Assembly (NCBI RefSeq): GCF_028476545.1
Contig: NW_026732990.1
Span: 1-64,000, forward strand
DNA: 64,000 nt
Reading direction: 5' to 3'
Source of the DNA: Physella acuta
Taxonomy: Eukaryota > Mollusca > Gastropoda > Physidae
The stretch's first letter is position 1, and every line of letters begins with the position of its first letter. Shown here piece after piece: positions 24,496 to 34,379 of the stretch. The notes below the pieces were generated by a model. It was not told the origin of the DNA and searched no databases. It saw only the letters and a list, made by a program, of their open reading frames with translations. The position numbers and the translations under genes were made by a program.

Positions 24496-24671
24496 TGCGT
24501 GATTTATGTTCTTTGGGGGTTAAGGTTAAGACTTGGGTATCTGCCGGTAAATTAGAAAAAAAACATTTCCGTGATGGTGTATTGTGCGGAATTTAGGAGA
24601 TAAATTTAAACCATCTTACAGTACTAAAAATTATATTTGTATCTTTGATGTTGCTGTATGTTAGGGTTAAG

Positions 24672-25029
24672 CAGAGGCGTAGCGAGGGGGGGGTGCGGAA
24701 CGCACCGGGTGACACCATTTAGGGGGATGACACCAAGGCAAAAAATAGCAAAATATATAGAGAAAAATTTGAGGGGGGGGGGGGTGCAAATCAAAAACTT
24801 GAGGGGGGGGGGGTGCAAATCGAAAGTTTGAGGGGGGGGGGTGCAAGTGCAAATCGAAAATGAAAATTTGAAAGTTTGTCCCCGGGAAGGGTCACTACGC
24901 CTCTGGGGGGGGGGGGGGTGACACCATTAAGTGCCGCACCGGGTGACACCCGACCTCGCTACGCCTCTGAGGGGGGGGTGACACCATTAAGTGCCGCACC
25001 GGGTGACACCCGACCTCGCTACGCCACTG
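24672..25029. mobile_element. MITE family A copy A3 with a duplicated right end
   Basis: Starts CAGAGGCGTAGCG and ends CGCTACGCCACTG, flanked by a perfect GGGTTAAG duplication (24664-24671, 25030-25037). The right ~60 bp (GACACCATTAAGTGCCGC through CGCTACGCC) occur twice in tandem, and the GGTGCAAATCGAAA segment is repeated three times on the left, which explains its 358-bp length. Confidence 0.88.
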
Positions 25030-25580
25030 GGGTTAAGGGTATAGTTGCGGTTGTGAACTTGGGTTTTTAAGATACTGTAATACCGCTCTTCTTACTACAT
25101 ATGAGCCAGTTTCTTGGAAAGGATGGTGAAACGATTCATAGTTTATTATTTGTGCTGTTTTTAAGATTTAAATTGCCACACTTAATCCATAAATTATATA
25201 GCTTTTTCTTTAATGTTTAAGCGGAAGAAATTAATTTAAAGGAATATAATTTAAAAGATTGAAATCGTTGGGTGAGAGTTAGGGTAAGGTGATCTTCTCA
25301 AGGTTATTAGTTAGGCTACTCCTCTAAATTTAATTTTTACGCTATGGCTTTGATTAATGATTCTAATTTTTACAAAGACAATTAAAACTTTGCCATAATA
25401 AAAGTACAAAGACATCTTTTTTCATCAAATTAATATAATTAAGTTAATTATTTCAATCAGGCCAGTGAGCACCTGACTTAATGACCAATTACGTTGGTGC
25501 TAATAGTGTAGATCTCTTCTCGCTGTGAAGAAATATTTAAGGAATACATTACTTTAATCCCCATGAATGATCTTCTAGAA

Positions 25581-25952
25581 CAGTGGTTCTTAACATGGGT
25601 TCAATCGAACCCCAGGGGTTCGATAAGTCTGTCTCAGGGTTCGGCGGAAGTCAAGACATACACCAGACTCAGTTAATTCACGATTGGGTTTTGTCAGTGC
25701 GGATTTTAAAAATATAATGAAGGGTTCTGTGCAGTGGCGTAGCCAGGATCGTCTCAAGGGGGGGGGTTCCATTTTTTTCCCGGGGACAAACTTTCGATTT
25801 GCACCCCCTTGTCATACTTTATATATATACCGAGGGGTCTATGGGGGGTATGACCCCCCTCCCCCCAACCCCTCCTGCCTACGCCACTGGTTCTGTGAAT
25901 GCGCATATGAAAGTGGTGGGGTTCGGTACCTCCAAAAGATTAAGAACCACTT
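25581..25952. mobile_element. hAT-like element E hosting MITE A4
   Basis: Left end CAGTGGTTCTTAAC, right end AAGAACCACTT; flanks TTCTAGAA (25573-25580) and TTCTAGCA (25953-25960) match at 7 of 8. Removing the nested A4 leaves about 206 bp with ...GGTTCGATAAG-like words, as in widespread short hAT MITEs. Confidence 0.82.
25732..25889. mobile_element. MITE family A copy A4, nested in element E
   Basis: Starts CAGTGGCGTAGCC and ends CTACGCCACTG; perfect GTTCTGTG duplication (25724-25731, 25890-25897). It sits wholly inside the hAT-like element at 25581-25952, so it is the younger of the two. Confidence 0.88.
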
Positions 25953-26323
25953 TTCTAGCAATTTCCTAAAGGTCAGCCCGTTCAGCAAAAAATCGTCTTG
26001 GCTCTTGAAGCCAACAGATCTAGAAACAATTTATGGTCATTGAATTCCAATTTCACACAAAAACAGATGCCGATTAAATTTAAACTAGTGGTATTTTTGT
26101 TTTTAATTAACCGTTTTTGTGTTAATTAATTAGAATTGATTTCCCATTAGCCGAGGCTATGAAGGTGTCGTGTAATTTTTACCCTCTGATTAAATGACCC
26201 GCCTTGATGTAATTAATTAAAACAAAGGAAGGTTGGGATCTGTTGACTCAAAGGCTCGTCTTGTGGTCAAGGGTACACAGCTGTGGTTTGTCAAAGTCTT
26301 AGTAGGCTTGAATTGTTAGTGTT

Positions 26324-26549
26324 CAGTGTTTCTTTCAAACATTTTTTCTCCAGAGGGGGGGGGGGGGGGCTTGTGATTTGAAAATTTTGGGGGAGGGGCT
26401 TAAATTTCCGGATGTGGATTCAAGGATATATTCTCTATATAATTTTTTTTCTATATCGTCCAGAGAGTGGGCAGGGTGGGGGAGGGGGCGGCTTACTTAG
26501 GGGAGAAGCCCCCCCCCCCCCTTAGAAAAGATGCCTGAAAGAAACTTTG
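26324..26549 (+). mobile_element. MITE family B copy B5 (diverged)
   Basis: Ends CAGTGTTTCTTTCAAAC and GAAAGAAACTTTG; flanks TTAGTGTT and TTCGTGTC match at 6 of 8. The core is more altered than in B1 or B4, so this is an older copy. Confidence 0.75.
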
Positions 26550-26639
26550 TTCGTGTCGGGAACACTGAATGTTAAGTTGAGGATATTTTGCTAAATTTAA
26601 TACTCTAATTTCCTTTGTATATTTCAACTATGAAAAGTA

Positions 26640-26940
26640 GTATAAGCCTTTATATGAAAACTTATTATGCCTTATATACAATTTGTACAAAGTCTTTATG
26701 TAAAAACTGAACGACGGTATAAGCAGTTTATAAAAAGTGTACTAGCCCTTTATAAAAAATTATACCAGCCAATGCAACTACTGCACTAGCCCTATATAAA
26801 AACTGTACCCGCTCTATGTAAAAATTGTACTAGCGCTGTATAAAAATATGTACCAGCCTTATATAACAACTGTACCAGCACTTTTTAAAATGTATACCCA
26901 CCCCGCCCTGTATAAAAACCGTACCCATCCAACCTAAGAT
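26640..26940 (+). repeat. Decayed ~28-bp tandem repeat
   Basis: Recurring TATATAAAAACTGTACCAGC-like words, about 9 imperfect units. Confidence 0.65.
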
Positions 26941-27689
26941 AAATTTCTCCCGCAATAAAGTGCGACTAGGCTTCCAACACGCCAACGATTTCAAACCAGC
27001 GAAGACGTCTTGACAAAGCTCGCCCCTTCTCACGCTACTTTATCTACCATAAACACAGATATATACACATCCGGACAGGGGAGGGAGGGGGAGGGGGGTT
27101 GGATTCCGGGGTATGCTGACTTTTATTGTTGTTGTATATAAGAGATGTAAATCGTACGGTTAGTAACTGTGAGTTAAGGGGGCAGTAGGACTTCGGGGCG
27201 GTTGAAATAGTTTCTGTAGGAACTGACAGCAAGAGGAAGCGGAAGTGTTTTGGTTTCATGCAATGGTGTGTGAAAAAATGGGGGGGGGGGGAGGGGCGGG
27301 GCAACTACATTTTATATACAAGTGTGGGTAAAATTATATATTTGTATATTATTTGGAGGGGGGATGTTGACAGCTGAAATGTTATCTCGTTTTTCCGATT
27401 AACACATAAACATAATTTTTTTTGCCGATGTTATTATAAGAATCATTGTATTAGACCTGTTATCTATTAGGTATGTGTTTACATTCGAAACCAGTTTATT
27501 TGAATATATTTCTTCCTTTGTCAATGTGGACAGATATCTCTATAATATAATACGCAAAAAATATTAAGCACAATAGGAAGCTTTTAAATCACTGGCAATA
27601 AACATTGCATATATTTTCATAATAATAGCGAAGATAAAATCTTTGATCGCAACAGATTAGATATCTTTCAAATTCATTTTGCAATTTAG

Positions 27690-27842
27690 TTTTACCTGTA
27701 CTATTTGCCGTTTACCTGTATTATTTACAGTTTTACCTGTACTATTTACAGTTTTACCTGTACTATTTACAATTTTACCTGTATTATTTACAGTTTACCT
27801 GTGTTATTTACAGTTTACCTGTACTATTTACAGTTTTACATT
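27690..27842 (+). repeat. ~21-bp minisatellite (unit TTTACCTGTACTATTTACAG)
   Basis: About seven units; the last one is cut by TTGATTTAC. Confidence 0.9.
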
Positions 27843-28106
27843 GATTTACTTATTTGTATAAAACAGATGTAAAATCCATTTTTTTTCAGTAATAATAATT
27901 TTTTTGATAGTTTTACACAGCATCAAAGACATGAACATCAATTGCATATATAATAATCAAAGGGAGAAAAATAACATGGCATAAGAACCAGACTAAAATA
28001 AGGTGTGCAAACTCGGTTTCTCTTGACTGCTTAGTTTACTGTGCTCCGTCATTAGCTGCGGAGTCAAAAGTTCACATTAAAATCCATTTTTTTTAAGTTC
28101 AAAACG

Positions 28107-28112
28107 TTTATT
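28107..28112 (-). promoter_or_regulatory. Poly(A) signal AATAAA of the retroposed mRNA
   Basis: A canonical hexamer on the - strand, 12 nt before the eight-A remnant that ends the retrocopy. The spacing is that of a normal cleavage site, so the A run is the trace of the original tail. Confidence 0.75.
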
Positions 28113-28461
28113 ACAATATTAAAACTCAACATAACTACACGTTCAACCATTTCCACGCTAAATTTCTGATGCATTTATTTAACTTTTGAACAGCTATAAG
28201 AACATTAAAGCTAACACATTTTTTTTTAACTAAGCTCTGGGAGAGTCATTTTTAACATCACAAAATTATTCAATTTTTGTTTGTGCCACTGCTAACACTG
28301 GAATTATTGATCAAATATCAGGATCAATGTGTTTTATAACAGTAGAAACAAAAAGATATACATGGCAAAAATAAGTTCCCTGGGCTTGTAATAAAATAAA
28401 ATATTTTCACTACAGTGAGGAAAAAATCACTTGATAACTTTAATTTAATGTACTTTATAAA

Positions 28462-28710
28462 TTATTGTGACTTGCAGTTGTACATTGGAGGTGCTGAATG
28501 TAGGAAAACGACACCACTTTTGTACACATATCCATATGTAGCGAAGAAGGCTAGTGCAGACGAAAGTAAATACAGGTTGATCTTGGCATTCTTTGCTTTA
28601 TAAGCTTGAGACCATGAGCCTTCAGGGACTGGTAAAAAGTTCATGTGATTCTTGTTCTCTTCACATATCTGACGCATGGTTTTCCAGTGTGCAGGGACAC
28701 CATGGCTCAT
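28462..28710 (-). CDS. Intact ORF of a retroposed small mitochondrial protein gene (CG7630/COX7B-like)
   Basis: The ORF has 82 codons from ATG at 28710 to TAA. An in-frame TAA lies three codons upstream, so this is the start. Residues 24-33 (N-F-L-P-V-P-E-G-S-W) are followed by a lysine-rich segment (38-43), one membrane span (about 46-63) and the tail S-G-V-V-F-L-H-S-A-P-P. From memory of the family, this order (P-[VI]-P-x-G-S-W, short basic stretch, one TM, S-G-x-x-x-x-x-x-A-P-P) matches Drosophila CG7630 and the Pfam 'deltamethrin resistance' family. These are small single-pass proteins placed with cytochrome c oxidase subunit 7B-like proteins in the inner mitochondrial membrane. I could not run a search, so the name is tentative. 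The copy has no introns and sits inside a retroposed unit. The frame is unbroken, so it is either a young retrocopy or a working retrogene. Confidence 0.6.
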   Translation of the reverse strand: MSHGVPAHWKTMRQICEENKNHMNFLPVPEGSWSQAYKAKNAKINLYLLSSALAFFATYGYVYKSGVVFLHSAPPMYNCKSQ

Positions 28711-28849
28711 ACGAGCTTGTTAGATGCGAGGTGCGATCCTAAGCAGTGGTGTTATTTTGGTCAACATTCTCAATTATAATTTCTTTTCCTAAGGAACGTG
28801 AGTGTCCTCCTATTTACTGACCGGGTTCAACACATTAAAATCCACACAA

Positions 28850-30105
28850 TAACACGATTAAGGATCTAGTGAAAAAGCAGTTCAATTCTAAAATGCTTAC
28901 TTTATTAAAAGCTTGTGTGCACCTTATTTTAAACGTTTTTAAATTTGTTTTATGGTCCACATAATAGTCGTATTTTCTACGTCAAAACATATTTACTTAT
29001 CCCCACGAAAAATGTATATAATATCATGCGATGAAACTCCGAGGGAAAACCAAGTGTTCGTGAAGAACAGTTCTCTATCCACAGCAAGCTTCTTATGCGA
29101 TCGCTAGTACTCAATTTTGTTATCTCCCTTTAATTTCGACATTGTTTAATTAATTTGTAATGATTAATTTTGTTATGTCACTTTAATTTCGACATTGTTT
29201 AATTAATTTTTGATGACTAATTTAACGTGTAATTAAATAAAATAAAAATGCTCTTGCATTGTTATCAAAGACGAATGTATATTGAGAGTTTGAACAAAAT
29301 CGCTGCATTAAGTTAGAAGATTGGCACAAACCCAAAACAGCCGTGTAACCTACTAAATTAAAGCTTTCAAGGTTTGTCTTACGAAAGTGAAAATTCGAAT
29401 TATAACTTAGGCTTGATGAAAATAAACTCAAATAAAATAATTTTCAAGTTCTCTGGATTTGTAACTTTTAAAACATTGACTCATTATTTTTACGGTCGCT
29501 TTGATTTCAAAATCTAACAAAAGCACGTTTTTAAATGTCAAGAATATGATCGAAGGATTCTTGTCAACTCGGCGGTCTCCATTGTTTGCTTGTTTTGGTT
29601 CTATGAAATGTAAACATTCGTGAACTGCAGCTCACTAAAATAATCGGGTGACCGGTTTTTGCTAGTTATCTTTCCTTTTGTCATTCAACATTTGCCGACT
29701 GTGCTCATCTGTTTTTATGGACTGGGCATACAGGAGGAGGGGGGGGGGGGGGTTGGAACTAAAAGCAGCCCCGTTTAATGACTTGTGAGTCTCGGTCTCT
29801 CTAGCTTGAAATTCGAAATCTCGTTAGCCAGGGAGAAATGTACATTTTTGAACTAAATTTAATTCCTGTGATCATGATTCCTAATATATATATTAAAAAA
29901 AAACCCACAAACATGGCTGCGATTTTTAAAATACCAAGAGTACCCAAAATACAACATTTATAAATAAAATAAATATAATAATAAAATACTCAAATTAAGT
30001 ACCGGTAGGCCTAACATATCAATACAATTATACTAATACTGTAACTACGTTCAGGATAATATATTAGGGATTCCAATAAATATTTAACTGTACGCGACTG
30101 TTAAT
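28850..30105. other. Unique AT-rich DNA right of the retrocopy
   Basis: Apart from the 58-bp duplication and a G-run at 29740, nothing can be assigned. Confidence 0.45.
29106..29222 (+). repeat. ~58-bp direct duplication
   Basis: AATTTTGTTATCTCCCTTTA then TTTCGACATTGTTTAATTAA occurs twice in tandem with few changes. Confidence 0.85.
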
Positions 30106-30113
30106 GTTATGTG

Positions 30114-30322
30114 CAGTGTTCCTTCCAGACTTTTTTTCTCCTGGGGGGAAGGGGGAGGGGGCACGTGAAATTTTTGGGGTGTACGGGGGGGGGGGGGGGC
30201 GGACTAAAATTCCGTGGATGGGGGGGGCGGGTGGGATGGACACTGTTAAAAGTATATATTTTCTATATAAATTCCATTTCGTTCGTGGGGGGCCCCCGAA
30301 GAGATGCCTGAAAGAAACTCTG
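30114..30322 (+). mobile_element. MITE family B copy B6
   Basis: Ends CAGTGTTCCTTCCAGAC and GAAAGAAACTCTG; flanks GTTATGTG and ATTGTGTG match at 6 of 8. The core with GACACTGTTAAAAG is well kept. Confidence 0.8.
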
Positions 30323-30329
30323 ATTGTGT

Positions 30330-30570
30330 GTCAGTAACCTGTAACAGAGTACAAGTTACAAATTTTGTGTTTGAGTAATCTGTAACAGAGTACAAGTTAC
30401 AAATGTTGTGTTTGAGTAATCTGTAACAGAGTACAAGTTACAAATGTTGTGTGTGAGTAACATGTAGCGGAGTACAAGTTACAAATGTTGTTTGAGTAAC
30501 ATGTAACAGAGTACAAGTTACAAATGTTGTTTGAGTAACATGTAACTGAGTGCAAGTTACAAATGTTGTG
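30330..30570 (+). repeat. ~41-bp minisatellite, 6 copies
   Basis: Unit GAGTAATCTGTAACAGAG plus TACAAGTTACAAATGTTGTG; begins 8 bp after MITE B6. Confidence 0.93.
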
Positions 30571-30838
30571 TATCCATTGGTCGCATGTACCTAGCTGCCC
30601 TGCTCACACTAACCCACTCCGATGTCTTCTGATTAAACTGCCATCTCGCATCGGTTCTGTTGGCACGTCCAAAATAATCAAGGACAGATAACTAAGACTG
30701 GCATTAGTCGGGATGACTCTCCCTGACTGGAACTGACGGTCTAGAATCTCTCTGGCTCTATCTCGTTACTCTCGCGTTGTTACGTGTACAACGAGAGTAT
30801 CGTCAGCTAAATTTGACCACGTTGAGTTCTACACTTTT

Positions 30839-31290
30839 TACTTTCTCGTATATACGAAGTATAGAGAAAGTCTTGTAATCATGCAAAAAAATCGAGATTT
30901 TTACAAATCTCGACGTTTTACACCTCACTGATACGGAAAAACATAATTTTGCAATCTTGTCCGTATGCCTCTGTGTGTGTGTGTGTCTGTCTGTCTGTCT
31001 GTCTGTCTGTGTGTAAAGACGATAACTTGTGTACCGTTACAGCTAGGTTGATGAAATTTCATATATAAGTATTTTATCAAAATTGTAGATCCTGATCAAC
31101 TTTTGAGCGATTTCCGATAACCGGAAGTGGTACTTTTTCTACTTTGAATTTTTGTTACGAGATTCTATTCTATTATAAAAAGTTTAAGTATTTAAAAATG
31201 GAATACAAATATTGTCTATGTCCTGAGTTGCCATCCCTCGTAGTTTTATATTAGAATATTCGAGAAAGTTTAGGGGAGATCACTCCCGGT
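30839..31290 (+). repeat. Hairpin-ended dispersed repeat, family G copy G1
   Basis: Begins TACTTTCTCGTATATACGAA and folds back to TATAGAGAAAGT; a second stem CGAGATTT/AAATCTCG follows at once. The middle has GTGTGTCTGTCTG, then GATGAAATTTCATATAT and GATTTCCGATAACCGGAAGTGG. The right end is GAGAAAGT then the palindrome GGGAGATCACTCCC. Ends ACTTTCTC/GAGAAAGT are inverted to each other. No coding capacity. Confidence 0.7.
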
Positions 31291-31457
31291 TTGTTATTTC
31301 TATTCTCTCAAAAAAATGTATTGTATACGTGCTATATGAACTCGAACAATCAAAAATATCAAAATGTGATATCCGAAAAAAAAATTTAAACCAGTTTTAT
31401 ATTTTCGTAGTATTGATGGTGAAATATTTTTCCGTGAAAATATTGTATCCCTCGAAC

Positions 31458-32047
31458 CAGCGGTCGGCATCCTTTTGATACGAAAGAGCCAAAAGTTACA
31501 AATTTACAAAATTTCCCAGTTTTTAAAGAGCCATCAACATTTTTATTTTAATATTTGGTATTTGATTAGGATTAGGTAAATAAATGTGATTTATTATTTT
31601 AAATATATATTTAAAATGTGAAATAATATTTATTCATATAAAAACATAGACATGTTTCGCCAGAATAATAACATTAGTAATCAAATAATATAATTCTAGG
31701 ACTATCTCAATCCAATTTAGACGCTGTTTAATTTTTATTTTTATTTTTTTCTTTACTGACATCACCGGCTCAGAAGGTGTCTCCCATTAGCCAGTCAGAC
31801 CTCAACACCTAAAACTCCGACTAACTGGCTTGGATTTCGGTTTGAATAACTTGCATCGTTCGCTTCTGTCCTTTGGTTCTCACCAGGCTTATCTTCCATC
31901 CCACTGAACGCAGGGTAAACTCGTGCCCCACCGTCCAGTAAAAATGAGACTATATAACTATTAATATTTGTGCAAGGAGCTGGAGAGCCGCATCTGGACA
32001 TCAAAAGAGCCGCATGCGGCTCGGGAGCCGCAGGTTGCCGACCCCTG
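31458..32047. mobile_element. hAT-like element D (590 bp)
   Basis: Left end CAGCGGTCGGCATCC pairs with the right end GGTTGCCGACCCCTG. AGAGCC words near the left and GAGCCGCATGCGGCTC near the right are typical of a very widespread hAT family. The flanks are weak (5 of 8 match), so the copy is old or the duplication was lost. No transposase is readable; the 96-codon - strand frame inside is not one. Confidence 0.7.
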
Positions 32048-32466
32048 CTTGAAACTAAAGGAAAAAAAGTGTTGCGAAATACCACACTATATTTGATTGT
32101 TTAAATGAATCTACTTAAAACTTTAAATTATCAACCAATTTTCCCAATACACATGGCACATGTGAACAAAATTCGCCCCATTTGTTTCCCCACGTAGAAT
32201 CAATAGTCCACCTATTCCGTGAAACAAGACACGGAAGAGTGTTAAGCCATTCAAGTATTTCTCACCATTGATTTCCTTGAGTACTTTGTATCAACCTTTC
32301 CATTAGTGAAAGTTTGTTTCAATAGCTTAAGTCTTTAAGAGCTTTTTCTACCAGAGCTTGACACATATCGGCGTCACATTCTGGAATATTTCTACAGGTG
32401 CCAGGTTTGTGTGGCATGGGGGGGGGTGTATATGTATCAATATACAGACATAGATGCATACTTACA

Positions 32467-32469
<3 letters not shown>

Positions 32470-32530
<61 letters not shown>
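32470..32530. repeat. (TA)n microsatellite
   Basis: About 30 TA copies. Confidence 0.97.
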
Positions 32531-32531
<1 letters not shown>

Positions 32532-33231
32532 TGCGTTATTCCTAATCCCTGACGTCATCTTGGAAGCTGTATTGGGACTCAAACTCTCTCCTAACATTTC
32601 TGTATTTAAATGTCCTATTTCTAAACCACATTCAGAAACTTGTAGAAATTAATCTACTTATATTTTACAAAAATATATATTTATGTTAAAAAAAAACAAA
32701 TAAAAAAATTAATATCCACTTAGTTTTTTTGTATGTGTTAACTACCGATTATCGTAACAACTATCACGATTCTTAAAAACGATTAATTATTTAGGCGAAA
32801 AAAAAAACATCGTAAGCTTAAGTGTTCATAATTCTTGTGGAATTACTTCCCCTTACAGTTATTTAACTCTCATTAATTTACGATTATTTTCTGTTTAACA
32901 CTGAAAGTTCCGATGTAGTGAACATTTCTAAAAATTAAATGGCAAATTTAAGATCAGATGTTCAGTAGGTAAATAATTTGACTGAGTAAAAGTATATTTA
33001 GTTATCTGAGTTTAATTATAATTTTTTTAGTTTTCGAGACGTAGCCTAACATATTGTTGAACGTTGAGCTTGGAAATGTAATCCACGCGTTTTTATTTTT
33101 CTTTCCTTGAAGGGGTAGAGTTTATCTATGTCTGTGATTTTGGCATATATTATGTTTTTGTTTTTGTTAGCTGTCTTTTTTATTCGTCCATGTTATCGAT
33201 CCAAGTTATTTGTCATCTGTGAGTGTATAGG

Positions 33232-33233
<2 letters not shown>

Positions 33234-33306
<73 letters not shown>
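33234..33306. repeat. (TA)n microsatellite
   Basis: About 36 TA copies, next to a SINE1. Confidence 0.97.
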
Positions 33307-33310
<4 letters not shown>

Positions 33311-33329
33311 GCATTTTATATAATTTGTC

Positions 33330-33535
33330 ATCTTTTGGGCAGATGAAGTAGAGTTGATCTGTTTCAGAGATATCAGCATGTGAAGATATAGTGGGTCAAC
33401 ACTATTCCCAGGCGCCTTAGTTTTCCCTAGCTTGAGTCTGGTATCCGCAATAGCTAGGTTGACCTAAAGCGTCCCGCAGGTCTGGTACCCGGTATGTGAA
33501 CTTTAGACTTGAGTTAGCGCTCTACCACGCCTCCT
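33330..33535 (-). mobile_element. SINE1 copy (diverged)
   Basis: Starts TGGGCAGATGAAGTAGAG and ends GCGCTCTACCACGCC. It adjoins the (TA)n at 33234-33306, which probably grew from or beside its tail. Confidence 0.7.
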
Positions 33536-33680
33536 ACATATCTATTGTTCATTGGTAGATAAAACAATGTTTATATTTCAGCAAGATGAAGTATGTATAC
33601 TGCACGAAAATTTATTTTCATAAACATTTCCGAAAAATAAAGTCATATTTTTGCGCAACTTATTTTCTGAACAATATTAA

Positions 33681-33830
33681 ACGGCGTGGCTTAACGGTAG
33701 AGCACAAGTCTGTCAACCCGAAGGTCTTGAGTTCGAATCCATGTCCAAGTCACTAGATCAAGAAACATGAAATCATCTTTAATTGCCCTATGGATCGCTA
33801 GGTATAAAAAAGATTCTTTACTTTTTCTTT
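33681..33830 (+). mobile_element. SINE1 copy with internal deletion
   Basis: A well-kept head (GGCGTGGCTTAACGGTAGAG, B box GAGTTCGAATCC) jumps after about 70 nt to the 3' end GGATCGCTAGGTATAAAAAAG. The middle ~110 bp are gone. Confidence 0.75.
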
Positions 33831-34035
33831 ATTAGGCCTATAAAGCTCACAAAATGTTGGAGACAAAATTATTTCCCAAATCGAATTCGTTCTGTTTTTT
33901 TTTCTAAAGAACCGATCGTAGTGGCGTCTACAAAGCAGCATTTGTGTTAAGGGTCAGTTCTATTAGGTTAACCAAAGTAGCGTTTGTATTACGAGTCTAT
34001 GGTTTTAGGTTAGCCTAGTAAGCATTTGTATAAAT

Positions 34036-34271
34036 CAGGGGTCTCCAAACTTTTTAGTCCGAGGGCCGCATTAACTATCAAATTTCAGTTCGGGGGCCAG
34101 TTTCTTCCAGGCATGTCTTTGATTTTTTCTGGGCAAGGTTCCTCAGCCATCAGCAACAAACGGTTTTTCCGTGGACAAAAAGATCTCCGCGGACAAAAAG
34201 ATCTCCGCGGGCCGGATGAGAGGACATCGCGGGCCGCATCCAGCCCGCGGGCCGTAGTTTGGAGACCCCTG
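34036..34271. mobile_element. hAT MITE family C copy C1
   Basis: CAGGGGTCTCCAAAC at the left and GTTTGGAGACCCCTG at the right form perfect 15-bp inverted ends; GTATAAAT is duplicated exactly (34028-34035, 34272-34279). The inside has GGGCCGCAT words and a tandem GGACAAAAAGATCTCCGC. Confidence 0.93.
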
Positions 34272-34379
34272 GTATAAATAACTAATTTTTGTACTGTTTA
34301 CCCAGAGTACCGTACGTAGTGCGAATAATTTGCTTACATTTTCCCCCAAAAGCATCGTTTGGAGTGCAAATCAATTCCG

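Larger units (their letters stand above)
28073..28844 (-). mobile_element. Processed retrocopy unit with 14-bp target-site duplication
   Basis: The same 14 bases, CACATTAAAATCCA, flank the unit at 28073-28086 and 28831-28844. Read on the - strand, the insert (28087-28830) has about 120 nt of 5' UTR, the 82-codon ORF, about 350 nt of 3' UTR, an AATAAA at 28112-28107, 12 nt of spacer, and then eight A's (T's at 28087-28094 on +) directly against the duplication. Those are the marks of mRNA retroposition by LINE machinery. The perfect duplication and open frame suggest a fairly recent event. No promoter of its own can be seen. Confidence 0.85.

Noticed and set aside
30845-30870. loxP-like site (TATACGAAGT)
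   Set aside because: A ten-base resemblance to a loxP arm lies inside the family G hairpin and recurs in altered form at 40.04 kb; no recombinase context.
33681-33752. A genuine tRNA gene
   Set aside because: A and B boxes are present, but the acceptor stem does not close and the sequence continues into SINE1 body. The same holds for the tRNA-like heads of all other SINE copies.
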